Part shown: one piece after another, positions 21,282-35,600 of the stretch
How positions within the stretch are numbered: the first letter of the stretch is position 1
Layout of the letters: each line of letters starts with the position of its first letter
NCBI GenBank assembly: GCA_014058105.1
Contig: JACGCM010002537.1
Span: 1,116,001-1,180,000 of the forward strand
From: Kingdonia uniflora
Taxonomy: Eukaryota > Streptophyta > Magnoliopsida > Ranunculales > Circaeasteraceae
Length of the DNA: 64,000 nucleotides
Reading direction: 5' to 3'
Notes under the pieces: generated by a model
What the model saw: the letters and a program-made list of their open reading frames with translations, nothing else
Told to the model about the DNA's origin: nothing
Database searches by the model: none
Position numbers and translations under genes: made by a program

Positions 21282-24200
21282 TGCTTAGTTACCCGTAAAC
21301 TTTAGATTTCAACGCCAATCTAGTTAACTTGTGTACACCTGGTTATGAGGGGGGGAAATATTAGCAAGTGGAAATTCGTTCAGTAAAATATAAAAATGTT
21401 ACTGCGAGCTTCAAAGAAGGATTAACATAAATAACCTATGATACTGACAAGACGGATAACTCCAGTTGGGATCACAAAACCATTACAGACAATGATACTT
21501 TAATTAGTATCAATCCAATTCAATGATTTTAACGTTGTAACATTAGAATCATTATTTATTCACTTTCAGCATTTTAATGCAACTAGAGTCGAGTAACAAT
21601 CAATTTCACGATGATATTAGCAAATATCTTTATATCTATGAGTAACTATTTCTCTAAATATGTCACTCATTTTAGATAAAATGTGTCCACTTTTTTCATT
21701 TGCTTATTATACTAAACTCTTCGCCACCAGTCCACATGTTGAAAACTGAGAGACTAAAGGAGGCTTGGAAACTAAGAGGTCATGCTGCCATACTTCACAG
21801 GTTGGGCCAGACCAGTCCTCTTCCAGCCTTCATGGCAACAGGACTCGATTTAGAATGAAGACTGTAGCAAAAAAATTCAGAACTTGGCATATTACCTCAC
21901 ATAGTGAACTTGTAACGAACCTTTTCTATGATCAAGTTTGTCATTTGTATCATTAGCAGTTCGGATAGATTTGTTCCTTGATTAGGAATAGATGGTGACA
22001 ATAGCCCACTAAGGAATCACTTTTAGTCTGAGTAGGACGTGTACTCCATCGTGGATAATACTCAAGTGAGTGAAAGGTGAAGGACCATATATAGCAATGT
22101 GTTTAGCATTAGCTAAGGTGTCTTCTTCACTATCTGGGGCAGGCTTATTTTTTTTTTCCTCAAACAAATGCACCAATAGGTTAACATACGATCCCTTGTA
22201 TATAGTGAATAGTGATTATATCTAGACTTCTTCAGCATTTACCTTCCTATGGGCGCCCTGAAGCGTAGCCATTCATTACAAATCATTTTGACACATTCTC
22301 TTAGACACAAGCACCGTCGACAGACTAAGTGATAATGGAATATTGGTGCTCAAAAAACTTCTGAATAAATCATAAATGGCCCTCTGGTAGGAAAATCTAG
22401 AATTCCAAAATAAGGAACATAGTGAAAAGCGAACCAAGACCTTAAGGCAGTGACTAATTGGATATACCATCCATAATCCAACAACATAATTGATAAACTT
22501 CCCAGTCACATGGTAAACCTTATTATTAACTTACAAATGAAAGACTAAGAATTGTAGAGAAGGGAATTAAAGAAGAGTACATACAGAAGGAGCTTTTGAT
22601 TTGATTTAGTGAAGAGCTAATGAAAGAAAGGTAATGAAGAAAATCAAACATAGATGCTTTGTAGAAGTTCCTTCCTTGAATATAAAAGCGGAACAGCAGA
22701 ATATTTTCCAGTTCTGAATTTAAATACAGGATACATGATTTAGATCCTTAATAATTGTTCTGCATGGGCATCATGTTCAAAGACATCAAATTCATTATGA
22801 AGACTTTCTAAAAAATGCTAATAGAGGGACATAAAGAATCCTTCGCCAATATTTTCTTCAGGCAGCGTGTAAAAAATAAGCATAACAACCCAAACTAAAT
22901 CAAATAATTTGGATAGTTCACAACCATGTGAACCATACAACTAACATGTGTTGTATATCAGTGTCAATAACCAAGAGGTATTAGCTATTAACATGTTAAG
23001 CACATGTAAGATCCAATAAAATCATCAATGGTACCTCTAAAACTTTGCTAAAGCGTGACGAAAGCCGATCAAAACTTAAAGAGTAAACTAAAGAGAACAT
23101 CATGACTAGTTATACTTATATATCACATAGACCCTCTTTCCCTTTTCTCTCATGTTCCCATGTATCAAAACATATATATCCACAATCATATTTCAAACAT
23201 ATATAAGATCCATATCATCCATACCAAATAAAACTTAAACACGAAAAAATCAATCTCAAAGCATACTTATAAACAGATTATATATAACTATAAGCATTCC
23301 TAACAAGCACCATCACCAAAAAAATGTTTGGGGCAGGTTAGAAACATACTACTTTGATCTTTCAGGCATCATTCTTGAATGGTGTTGCTATATTTTCATT
23401 GGTTGAACCATTATCAGAACAAAAGAAAGGTAGATAAAAAAGGAAAGAAGTGGAGATGAGAAAGAAAGAGAGTGGGTAGAGATGTATAATTATGGGAAAG
23501 CAGAGGTTGTGGGAGAGGTGGAGGGGGCTATTTGTGGGGACAACATCACAGAAAATATATGTAAAATTGCAAGCAAAAGTAGGAAGAGATAAATATTAAA
23601 TACACACTGATCACTGTTTGCTGAACTCAGAATAAAAACGACTCTAGATTGAGAAAAAAAAAATACTCTCTTTCTCTCTACTTTAATGGAATTCAGATAC
23701 CTACACAAAGAGCAGTGCATGGGGACCATATCTGTCTTTCTAGATGTACCCCATATCTACTCATCTCCCCATGCATCTACCATGTCAACAATACCTCATC
23801 TCATCCACAAATATTTGATATTTCACCTAAAGTTAAACAAACACACACTATGTCCACTGTTAATGAAATAAGTGTACTACCTATATTACCAGAGACTATC
23901 AATCAGTAGTACTGTGCCTGTGTGTGAGTGAATGTCAGAAGGTGGATGTCGGGCTTCGATTTACCAAACAACTTGCGCCAAAAAATACCAAAACTAGGAC
24001 TAATAAGAGGTGTTCATGTTTTTTAGTGAGCTCTAATGGTATTGGCGGGGCAAAGACTAACATGCCAAGCTTTCCATAACATGTTTTGGTGAACAATGAG
24101 GTTTGTGGGATGTGGGTGGGCATCATGGGACACCTTGAAATAATTGTGAAAACGTGTTTTAAACCTCGAGGACCTCGGTTAGGAATGCATATGGAGGTCC

Positions 24201-25202
24201 CGGGAGACTTCGGTGGCACATATGCTTCAACACCAGCACAAATGCTTCAGCATTGCGTTGTCTTGAACTCTTATGGAAAGCTTGGAGGGATAAGCACAGG
24301 TGGAGAATGCTCTAAGAGTCTACAAATATGAGTAGGCTTGATGGAGGATGTCAATCTATGATCTACTATTTTTATCAGACTTAGATTATAGTAATTCAAC
24401 AGAATCCATGATTACAGAATGTTGATGCACTAAGGGAAATTATGTACCAAGAACATTTGCTATGAATTGTCCCAAAGAGAATGAAAATATTATCTCCTTT
24501 ACATATTTAAGAAATTTTATACACATTGCATTTAGTTCGATCATATAAGCGACTACCATGTGCTTAGCCGCTAGTTATATCTAAAAAATTACCCGCATTG
24601 GTCGTGAAAAGGTTCCAAGATGTATCGAAATGGCTTACGAATATAAATTAAGCTCGATTAAACAAATTTAAGTACAAGTTGTTATTGTTCCCAACAAAAG
24701 AACTCCCTCAAATATAAATATACTTCGCCTAGACTAATAGCCTTTGTGACTGTGTAAAGCATGTATGTGTGTCTTACAAGTTGAAATATATATGTCTAAC
24801 AACTAGTTTGGTCCCCAACAACAATTGAGTTCTTTTTCACACACCCAATACCACTAGTAAAGAGTTATAGTGGTGATGATAATTAGCTTTCATTGGATAC
24901 CCTGCCCTACTTTTGTTCCCATTTGAACCAACTAATATAAGACTATGTTATCAGTGTCACTTTCTTGAGCTTAGCTTAATTTAAATCAAGTAGTTGATGA
25001 TAATCCATCTTGTTGCTTAGTCTTATCTCAACCAATTAGACAATGATTCATCATTAATTGTTATAGCGAATTTTCTTCATTGCTTGATTTAGAGGCTCCA
25101 TTAAAAAAAACTTGTATAATACACATTTGCGAAACCTATGAAATTCCATGACGAAATCCATATCGGCATTCTTTAAGTTCTCCCTCATAACCAACTCCTT
25201 AG
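21282..25202. other. Intergenic stretch upstream of ZFP, with likely promoter and leader
   Basis: No protein gene is seen. On the minus strand, a CT-rich segment at about 23400-23500 and another at 22570-22640 could be leader or promoter sequence of the ZFP gene. I found no TATA box I trust. The frames at 23649-24331 match no family I know. Confidence 0.35.
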
Positions 25203-26008
25203 AGCATCTCCTAAAGTACCTCACTCACTTGGCTTTTGAGTTACCACGTAGAATTTTCGTCACCCAAGAGTACCTCACTAGAGCATCTCCTAAAGTACAT
25301 AACTCACTTGGTTGAAAAAAAACAAAATTCAACTGAGTGAGGTCCATTTTCATCCAACAGTACTTCACTTGTTTTTTTTTAATAGGTGCCCGTTTTATAT
25401 TTATTTTTTTGAAAAAATTTCATCAGGTCCTGATTGTTAGGCACCCGGTTTAATTTTTTTGTGAAAAAAAACAAACAATTGGGTGCCCGATTAAAAAACA
25501 AACAGACCCAACACTTAAGCGCCCCATCGCGACGTAAGACCTTGTTTTTTGAGTTGAAAAACCAAGTGAATAAAGTACTCTTGGAACTCGAAAATCCTAC
25601 GTGGCACCTTGGAAAGCAAGTAAGTGAGGTACTTTAGGAGATGCTTTCACTTGGTTTTTCTCCTCAAAAAGAGTCTTACTTTCCAAGGTGCAACCTTGCT
25701 TTTTTACGTCCTGATCGGGCACCAAGTGTTGGGTTGTCTGTTTATTTTTTAATCGGGCGACTAATGTTTGGGCGCCCAATTGTTTTTTTTCAAAAAAAAT
25801 TTAAATCGGGCTCCTAAGATTTGGGCGCCCAATTATTTAAAATAATAAGCCCGCCTAGCAGTTAGGAGCATAATGAAACGGGAGCCCAACATTTAGGTGC
25901 ATATTAAAAAGACCAACTGAGTTAGTGTTGGATGAAGAAATTGGACCTCACTCATTTGGGTTTTGGGTTTTTTCACCCAACTGAGTGAAGTACTACATGA
26001 GATGCTCT
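25203..26008. repeat. Foldback MITE complex with long inverted arms
   Basis: The motif agagcatctcctaaagtac stands at 25203 and again at 25264. Its inverse (gtactttaggagatgct) stands at 25626, and a diverged inverse closes the region at about 26005. The arm after 25264 (ttggttgaaaa..., gggtgcccgatt, acagacccaacac) reads in reverse complement between 25690 and 26000, giving arms of roughly 350 bp around a centre near 25640. The segment 25203-25270 is the reverse complement of about 25570-25645, so two elements of one family are nested or side by side. No coding frame is present. The end motif resembles Harbinger-type MITEs. Confidence 0.75.
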
Positions 26009-26110
26009 TGGAATCCAGAACAGTTTTAATGGTTCCTTGTGAGTTCCTGATTAGTATCCAAGACTTGTATTGGTTCTTGGATTCCAGAACAATTTTAATG
26101 GTTCCTTGTG
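26009..26110. repeat. Direct duplication of about 68 bp
   Basis: The sequence gaatccagaacagttttaat with its continuation ggttccttgtgagt occurs at about 26010 and again at about 26079 with two changes, just outside the foldback element. Confidence 0.7.
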
Positions 26111-26605
26111 AGTAGGGATATATTTCTTTGTGAATTTCATTTAGAAGATGGGGAAGAATAGCGGTCGAATAACCCACAAATTTTGCGTACTTCGTGCTCA
26201 TATTGAAAATAAAAATGAGTGCGGAGTTCTAACTGCACATTGAATAATGTGGCACAGTATCTGCTCAGGTCAACTTAAAAATGCAAACAAGTGCTAAAAA
26301 ATATTAAGAGACATGAAGACACCGTAAAAAATTTCCTATTGAGATAATTTATAGTTAGATTGTTCAGATATAATCATATGCTTATGATAACATTTGGTTA
26401 GCAAAAATGGAGCTATCTCTATCCTGAAAAACATCTAACCCACATCAAAATAACATCTATCCCACGCCAGCCCTCTATTTCTCTATCATGTTCTTTCTTA
26501 AATAAAGAAAAGAAGGGAGGGGGTACACTTAGCTCAAAATAGTCGCTTGTAAACCACTTTTACACTGACATGTTTAGCTATAGACTGCCTGCTACTGCCT
26601 GCTTC

Positions 26606-29600
26606 TCAGCAATCGCTTCCAATTAGATCTACGTTAGTGGACACTTGGGGATCGGACTCCGGCTGACCATTATCACCATCCATGCTGGAGTCTTGTCCTA
26701 GGTTTTTCTGAAGTTTCTCCTGAAAACGACCCAAACAATTGGTTAAGTTTACATATGATTCCACATGAAGTTGAAAATAGTAATTAATAAGGTATTTTCC
26801 CTCAAAAGATAATGAAGTAAAAAATAATTACAGTAAGAGATGTATTTTCTGATGCTAAATTCTTGCAATCCTCCCGCAAACGCTCCAGTTCTTCTCTGAG
26901 TATAGTGTTCTCGTCTTTTAGAACGTCGACACGCTGAGCAAGTTCGTCATACTCAGCCTGGCATTATACAAATGGGCATCATCAATAACAGCAACAGCTC
27001 CAAGACTAAGATTAGAAAATATATGTATGCTACAACTTTATTAAGATAAGTCGGACTTGAAATCTGATCCTTGCACTTAGACACAGTGTAGTATATTAGG
27101 AATTAGAAAGAACGATGTACTAAAAATATCAAACCTGCTTCCGCATCCTTGACCGCCGTGCTGATTCTCTGTTAGACTGTTTCCTTTTTTGCCTCTTGAG
27201 CTCTCTCTCATCCTGAGTCAGAAAAAGGCGATAAAAAGCCTGACAAACATGAATCTACAGAGAAGAGGAGAGCTTTTAACGTCTCTGGGGACATAAAATG
27301 AATAGTCTTGTTCTTGTCACCGTGCTTCGCCCACGAGATGACAAATTACATAAAAGGAATTATCATGTTGACCCATATGACATTCTACGAACATCACCCA
27401 GAGACTTGACGTCTTCCTGTGACGAGGTAAAGAAAGGAAGAAAAACCTGCATCCAAAGTTCAGAGGGAGTGCCATCATGGGGTCCCATTACACTACATGG
27501 TACTGGGGAGGGTCTTGCTGGTATAGTGGGGAGCTTAGCCCGGCTCGCAGCAACTGTGGAGGGTAGATGTCCTCCCCAGTAGTCGACGCCGATATTCAGG
27601 TTTGTTGCTGGACCTGATACACAGTTTGGTGGCAAGGCTAAAATCATACTTTCGCTCATCGCGGTCTGGACTGGAGGTGCCTCTGTTACTCCACTTGACA
27701 CGCTGCAAGCAGTTCCACCATTTTGGGCTTCCGCTACATTGCACTCACAGTTGGTACATGATTTATGGATGAAACCAAGAAATATTAGTTATGACATAAA
27801 TGAGAAGATTCGAAATAAAAAGCATACCATCCTCGGAACCTTTTTCGCTATGTTGTGAATCCTGTCAAAATCAAGCAGATATTTATATTTATTTTGCTGA
27901 AGCTGTCACAAAATTTATATATTTTCCATTTGTGTACCTAAAGTTAAATGAAATATCCAGAGCATGACATGGTTACAGTGAACGAGATAGAGCTACATAA
28001 GATAATTGTGCCAGATTAAAAAAAACAAAAAAAACAAACAGGAAAACCACATTGAACAGCTGGTGCAACGGCGGCTGCGGCGTCACCTAGTTTGTTGGCC
28101 ACAAAATTGGAAGCATGTTCTCCAGGATATCCTTAATATCGTCATCCCAATAAGAGAGTCCTCTATTCTTGAGAATCTAGTGTTTGTAGCTCCAGATCTT
28201 CCAGACATTATTGTTGAAGAGAAGAACCGAAAGAAAAAAAATCGTGGATTGGATCTTAACTTTATACTTGGCCCGATTGAGAAAAGCTAGGAAACCAGAG
28301 GAAGACCTGGAGCTTGCGCTAGCACAATAACTCAGGCCTAGCAGGTCTCACAGGCCTAGCTGAATCTATTAGGCTACTAGGAGGCCCTTCGCTAACGTGT
28401 GGCAGCCTAACCTTCACCTACTCCGAGGCCCCTTCGCTAACGTGTGGCAGCCTAACCTTCACCTATTCCGAGGCCCCTTCGCTAACGTGTGATAGCCTAA
28501 CCTTCACCTACTCCGGAGCCTCTTCACTAACGTGAGGTAGCCTAGCCAAACCTACTAGGCCGAAGCGTAATGCCCCGAACATGAACCCGTACACGCAGCG
28601 TTAACAAAATGGCTTTAAAACCTCGCTGAGAGAGTTAAAGAGGAAGAGAGATACTCATCTTGAGATGTGTGTTAGCATCACTTTTGTGGAGGCGGTGGCA
28701 GTTCAAGGTAAGGTTGAAGCTGTGAGAGGTCAAGCTATAAAAGTAATGATTCTCTTAAGGAGTCTTTGGAGGTCAACAATGAAAGAGGATGCATGTCTCT
28801 GTAAATCAAGAGGTCTCACGGCGTAAGATCGGAGAAGCCATTTCAAAAGCTTTCCGATAGGAGGAGATTCATCTTTTTCCTCTGCGGAAAAAGAGCCATC
28901 TTCTTCGCAAGTTTGGTTAGAAGGATATTCAGATTACTTATGGGTATACCAAATAGACTGGATGGGAGATATCGACTAAAACTTATAAACGTGTTTACTT
29001 TTTGATATGGGTAGAGTCACACGGATTATTTTAGTTTTACGTAGTTCCCAACAAATCAACTATTATTTTAGAAAGCTTTCCATCTAATACGGATTCTCCA
29101 TATATTACGCTTTAATAGAATTAGGAATCCCATGAATTTAGTAAGTGGACTAGAACTAAGTTTTTTTATTTCCCCTCTAAAAAAGATATTCACCTCCGTT
29201 GTTATAGATAATTATTGAGAGATTAAAAAAAATTGTATCCTTTGAGTGAAGTTGAATTACTACCAATATTTGAGACGTCTACTGTTTCCGTGGTATTATT
29301 CCCGCCATATTTAGAGAAGTCCTTGAATAAGATGGAAATTTCAAAATAGTGTACAACTCTATTTCAGCTTAAAGGTGGCACACATGTTTCAGATGGGCCG
29401 ACTCAATCTCTTAAAACTTCATAGCAAGGAAAGGCGGGGTGAGTGGATTAACGATCCGCCAAAGATTAATCCAAAGTAATTGGAGATAGACAGCATGATC
29501 ATAGTAGAGTTGATGGCAGCACTGAAGTCTTGATCTCAACACAAACTATTTCAACAATGGGTGTTGGTGATTCAAGAACGCAATAAGGTTAGTTCATATA

Positions 29601-32600
29601 TTGAAAGATTATGATTATGTAGAGGTAAACCAAGAAGATTGATAAAGTTTTGTGGGACTTCACAACTAATGTGATTGGGTGTGTTTTGTGGAAGGAAATG
29701 AACGATATGCATTTCGAAGGGAAGACTAAGATCGTGGAAACGATCATCTATGACATTTATGCGGTGAAATGATTTAGTTATAGCAGATACGCCTTAATGT
29801 CACACAACTTTTGTATTGCTTTTCCTTTTCCTTTTTCGTCGTAGGTTGTACTCTTTCCACCTCGAAAAGCCTTTTCTAATTAATTAATAAATTGTTTTCA
29901 CCTTCTCAAAGCAAAAAACAAAATTAATGAATTACCAGTAACTTATGTGCAAAGAGAAGGCTCTTGGCTCGTTAATAGACAAGGTTGATTCTAAAATCAT
30001 GTTAGGTTTGGCTTATCAAACCAATGTGTATTCTGTGTTGTGCAAAAAGACAATGAGAGGAGGTTGTGCATAAACATATTCCTTGATGTAGGTGGGCAGT
30101 AGTAAACATGATAGGCTTCCAAGGGTACTTTGGCTATTTGGGACACTAAGGTGGTTAATGAGGTAGAACTGTAGAAGACCAATTATGGGGCTTCATATAA
30201 TTTTTTGAAATTTGGGAGTAGTCATTATTATTTAGGAGGGGTGGCTTACATGCCAAACTACATACAAGGAAGTTGTAGGAGGAGATACTATTCATGAGAG
30301 GGTTGTGGGGGAGAGCCATACCACATAAGGAGTGATTTTAATGTGAAGCCGTTTGCTCACAAAAAGAAAAAGGGGAAGGGGCATAAGAGATTTTGGCGAT
30401 TTCCCTCCTTGACACTTTGATGGGAAGATAAAGATAATGGAAGCTCGTTCAAGATTTTTTACGCCATCTTGTTTTAGTCATAAACATTCAAATTATGGCG
30501 GGTTAAATTAAACAACCAAGTGATAAGATGAAAAACTCTTATTAATCCGGACTTGTTAGTGAATTGCGCATCCGCTTATTAAGTCTTTCTTTTTCTTTGC
30601 CTTATGGTTGTCTTTCTATCTCGGAGAGTCTCGTGTTTAGTCTAAAACATGGTTTTTACCTTCTCATAAGAAAAGGTTGAAATGGAAAAGGCATGTGACC
30701 ATGCCAATCTGGATTATACGGTTATACCATTATTTGATCAGGAGCATCTTGTAGGTCTAGATGATATGGACAAAGTAATGAAATTTACGCAGACCATACT
30801 CCATCATGACTATTGTCTCACATCATGGGTCTTTCAAAGGCTTGAGAGGAATCTACTAAAGCATACTCATAAACAGAGAAAACTTTAGGGAGAGGAGAAT
30901 TAATAAAAACAGGCTTACTTACATTTTGGGAATTCCCATCACTTCCTTCACTTGAACCTCTGCCCCCACTTTCGCCACTGCAAACTCATCAATGAAGGCG
31001 TGAAGAAATATGGTGTTGATTTGTCACAAATGAGAAGAAGAAAAAAATCTGAAAAAGACTTTACCCCTGTGAGAAGCCGCCATTACAGGCCCCAGATGTT
31101 TTTTCTTCATTGTCATCGCCAGTAAGCATACTCAAGCTTCCTAAGCTTCCTTTGGATCTCTTTAGAGGAATTTTGCTCTTACTCTCACCTGATTTACCCT
31201 CTATTTTTTTACCACCAGTTGCAGCCACCTGAAATGCATAGAACATTGTGTTTTGGTCATTTTCAATTGAATACAATGCAATAAATTAAATCACATTTTT
31301 TAAAGCAAGTTCTAGTGACGATTATCCGCATGAAGGGAAACTTGATAAAAAAAATGCTAAATATGCTTAGACATGAAAAAGTGTGTTTATATGGGAGCGT
31401 GTCTCAAGGGACATTCTTTAGTCGACACTCCTCCTCACACTTTACGGTAACCGTTGGATAGCTCAATCCAAAGAACTAAATTAATGATGAGCTGGGAAAA
31501 AAAAACATTAATTACAAGTTCAAACGGCTACAACTGAGCCAAGAAAAAAATCAACATAACTAGACAACTTATTAAAGAGCGAACAAGTGCCATTATGTGA
31601 CTGTTGCAAAAAATCTTCCTTCCTGTAAAGCCACTCTCCCTCTAAAATGCCACCACTACTCTACTCTTCCATTCCATTAACCTTCAATAATACACCACAA
31701 GATCTTACTAGTAATTCAAAGAAAATAAGCGTAAACTACTGTTTTTATTAATTCCATGAGTTTCTATTCCTGAAGATATTCCTCGTATAAACTTGGGATA
31801 TATAAGGGTTTAATATTGTCTTTGAGTGCATATAACACTTCCTTTGTGAAGCCAAGCATGAAACATCCTCGAGTCAACAGGGGAACCTCATTTAACACCA
31901 AATGTAAGACAATGAAAATCAACCTGAGGTACTCCTTATGAGACTCTTAATCGAATGACCATTTTCAATTCATTTACTTATGAGAAGGTTCACAATGACA
32001 ACAAAAGAGAGAGAGAGAAGCCACGGTTGTTGTTTCGCTTCTCGGGGCGAAGAAACCCTAGATATCATCCAATTTTTTGAGACTTAGAAAGAGAAACCCT
32101 AAGTCCAATTCGTGGAGATAGGAATAAATCATTGTTTGTATGTTAATGGTTGAGTTTTCGAGTGGAGAGAGGTTTTGGGGGAATTTTAATGGAGCGTAAT
32201 AGGGTAGTGAGAGAGAAAGGGAAAGAAATTGAGATTTCGGAGGAGGCGGGAGACATGTGGAGAGAGAACCAATCAAATCGGACATTTTCAAAATAAAAAT
32301 AAACTCGATCAAATTGGAATACATGACATTGTTTGATTATGCCAGAGTCTTTTTCTCTCGGCTTACTTTAGCCAGGTGACTATTGAACTCTATTTTGGTC
32401 CACTTCAACTTTAAAAAAGACACTTAGATTCAACCAATCTGGTCCTTGCTGAGTATGAGAACATGCGCCTAAGGAAAATTAAAAGTAAAAAGAACACAAT
32501 ATTCTGTCGGATCCGAGGTAGCCAAAACCCTTTAATCCCACCACAAGATCTTTAAACATCACAATACAATAATTTTGGAGGAGTAGGACTAATACAATTG

Positions 32601-35600
32601 TTACACATGTCAAAGACTATTGCTTTCAGTCTTTCCCTTCCATTAAAAATGCATATCTTTTCTGACGAGAATACGACGTAGAAGCGGAACCATTTCAATT
32701 CAACGTCAATAAATTACACTAATTAACTAAAACTCATTAAAAACAAAGAAATTCTACTCTTTAGAAGTTTCATTCAAACTCAATAACCCCAGAACAATTA
32801 CAGCACCTTCCTGCATTTATTCTCCAAAACCCTAATTATCTCCCTAGATTCTCTCCTGAAAGATCTCTCTCAATCTTACTAACCCAACAATATAGGAAAC
32901 AAAATATTAAAACAACTCCAACAGTGATCTAACTAAAGTAGGCAAGGTCCCATGCGACGGTGGGAGACGACCATGTGGCGCGTGTCACATCAACTCTCTC
33001 CTTAAAAAAAAATTTGTTTGCGAAATTAGCAAGGTGGAACTCTTCTTGAAGTCATCCGCATAATTTTCCGTACCCAAAGATTGTACCTGAGAGCGGGGGT
33101 ACGACTCTAGGTCGACCAACTTTCAAAAGTGAAGAAAGTATTGTGATCTGCTTCTCGAAACTCACGAAGAAACCCTCCCAAAACGGATCGACAAACAGTG
33201 TCTTTACGGTCGTGTTTCGGCACGTCTCTTGCTTCGTGCACTGTTGGAGGACACATTTTATTTGATTTAAATCACTATTGGCATGCCACATAGTGCCTTA
33301 AGGCATGCCAATTCATGCTAATAAGGTTGCATGCCATAAGGTATGCCCAAAAGATTTAACAACTTCTTAAACAAACTGCTGCTGAAGTGGCATTATAGTG
33401 GGTCCAATTAGGAGGGTGTTAAATGGGGCTGATGTACCTGTGTGTAGGGGATCACCCCTCCTCTTTTCTCCCCAACGATTTTTTTTTATCTTCCTCGTAA
33501 AATCTTCGAAGATTTCGGTTTTGATATCGGCCAGAACTCCGGTCTTGGGTGCCCACCGGACTCTAGTGAGAGGTCTGGTGATTCCACTCGTTGCAATTGG
33601 TTCTTCCTCTTCCCGAAAATCTGTTGCAATTTCCCCGACCATTTTTCTGGCAAGGGTTTCAATTGGCGATGAACATTGGCTCTGCGAGAGAGGTCTAGTA
33701 CCTCCCTTGTCTCGAATCGTAACTTTCTCTGAAACAGGCTTTCCTCTTTGCGCAAAACCTGCAATAACACCAACGAAGTATTCGTTACCAGCAATAGTAC
33801 CAGTCAGAACTCTGGTCTGTGGGTTTTGGGGAACACCGGTAGACCTTTCGACAATGTTTTGTGTCAGATTTGACACCCACGACCCCTTTTTCCGTTACTG
33901 CGGTACCTGTGGTTGCGGTGGTAACCGATGTGCCGTTTTTGGCGAAGTTAACATCGGATTTGCCGATAATCGGCGGTAAATTTGTCGTTGGCCCAAACAG
34001 GGCCTTTTGGGGAGGGGTTAAGAATCCTCTCGAGCCCAAAGCTTCGATTAGTTCATCGAACATTGTAGATAATTTGGCGAGGTTATCCGCCATGGTAGCA
34101 TTGGTCTTCTTTCGAGCCATTGCAAACCAAATCAACACCATCCCGGTCGGAAAATCGCTCTGATGCCAAATATGACGAGAATACGGCGCGAAAGCGGAAC
34201 CGTTTCAATTCAACGTCAATAAATTATACTAATTAACTAAAACTCATTAAAAACAAAGAAATTCTACTCTATAGAAGTTTCATTCAAACTCAACAACCCC
34301 AGAACAATTACACCATCTTCATGCATTTATTCTCCAAAGCCCTGATTATCTCCCCCAATCTTACTAACCCAAAAATATAGGAACCAAATTATTAAAACAA
34401 CTCCAGCAATGATGTAACTAAAGTAGGCAAGGTCCCACGCGACGGTGGGAGACGACCATGTGACGTGTGTCACATCATTTTCTCTTCTTGAAATATCAAG
34501 CAACCGCCTACGTTATATGAGGTAAAATCCCAAAATGTTCTCTTTTTCTTTATTTTTCTCCTAAACAGCTTGCACCACCATGCTTTCACGATTAAATAAA
34601 TTCTCTTCTTGAAATATCAAGCAACCGCCTACGTTATATGAGTTAAAATCCCAAAATGTTCTCTTTTTCTTTATTTTTCTCCTAAACAGCTTGCACCACC
34701 ATGCTTTCACGATTAAATAAATTCCTACTCAAAAATTTGAGAGACGACAAAAAGGTTAAGAAAACTTATCCCAAATCACAGCTACAATCGAAAAATATAA
34801 GAGTCAATGGTCTCATTTGTGTCGCCAAAAGGTATACAAAGGATTGACGTCAATGTCTTTGTCTTATTCATGTCCGCTCGTCCATTGTCCGCGAGCCACC
34901 CAAAATGAGAAGGTTACTTTACACGGTAGCTCTTTCCTCCAAAACAAACATCTCGAGAAGCTTTGATATCCACCACTTACGTCCAAACTTGAACAAATGC
35001 CAGATCAATCTCATTGTGATTTTCCTATTCCCAGTCAACTTACAATTACATTTGTCGTCTCTCATGGTCTCACCTGGATTATAAGTAAATACATATTTTG
35101 AAATATAGTACCAAGGTCTTCTCATTCTCTATCGAAAAAATCTAAGAAATAGAAACTTCTATTCTTTGTGTACTTCTCCTTTTCAGAAATCTTTTCCCAA
35201 ATTTTAAGTCAAAGACTCATAATATAAAGAGACAAATGAGAATACATCGAATTACAATTTAGTGAAGAGCATCATGCATCATATGCCAAAAGCTAATCAT
35301 TTAATCATTCCGTCTTTGAACTTGTCCCACGTGTTAAAAATGGACCTTCATCGCCCTTCCATATATCTCATATGAGGTTCTTCGATAAATGCTCCTCTAT
35401 CCCATACTTAGCTTCTACAACCTAGGCCCAATGGCCCATGGCCCATCTCTTTCATTATAAAATCCTCATAGCCACTTTCCATAAACAGCCGCACTCATCT
35501 AACTAAAGAACTGTAATCCCAAATCACCTACTTTTCCCATACAAACTGTTTTACCTGTGCCAATTGCCTATCCGAACGTCATTGTGAACCTCCAACATGT

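Larger units (their letters stand above)
32663..34477 (-). mobile_element. Complete 1.8-kb non-autonomous LTR retrotransposon in the GBF intron
   Basis: The two LTRs (330 and 305 bp) start TGATGTGACAC and end CGTCA on the minus strand. A perfect 5-bp target duplication ttttc flanks the whole element (32658-32662 and 34478-34482). Next to the 5' LTR is a tggcatcagagc primer-binding site for initiator Met tRNA (34157-34168). Next to the 3' LTR is a purine tract aaggagagagt (32993-33003). The interior of about 1.2 kb holds only a gag-like ORF, with no protease, RT, RNase H or integrase, so it depends on a partner for movement. It is inserted in the same orientation as the host gene. Apart from a 25-bp deletion in one of them, the LTRs are close, which suggests a fairly recent insertion. 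Confidence 0.92.

Noticed and set aside
28006..28290. 94-residue plus-strand frame in a GBF intron
   Set aside because: Its Lys/Asn-rich start is an A-run and the rest matches no family. A weak resemblance to a LINE tail was not enough to call.
33398..33979. 193-residue plus-strand frame in the 1.8-kb LTR element
   Set aside because: It lies opposite the gag-like ORF, whose start follows the primer-binding site and is conserved with the second element. The plus frame has no known motif.
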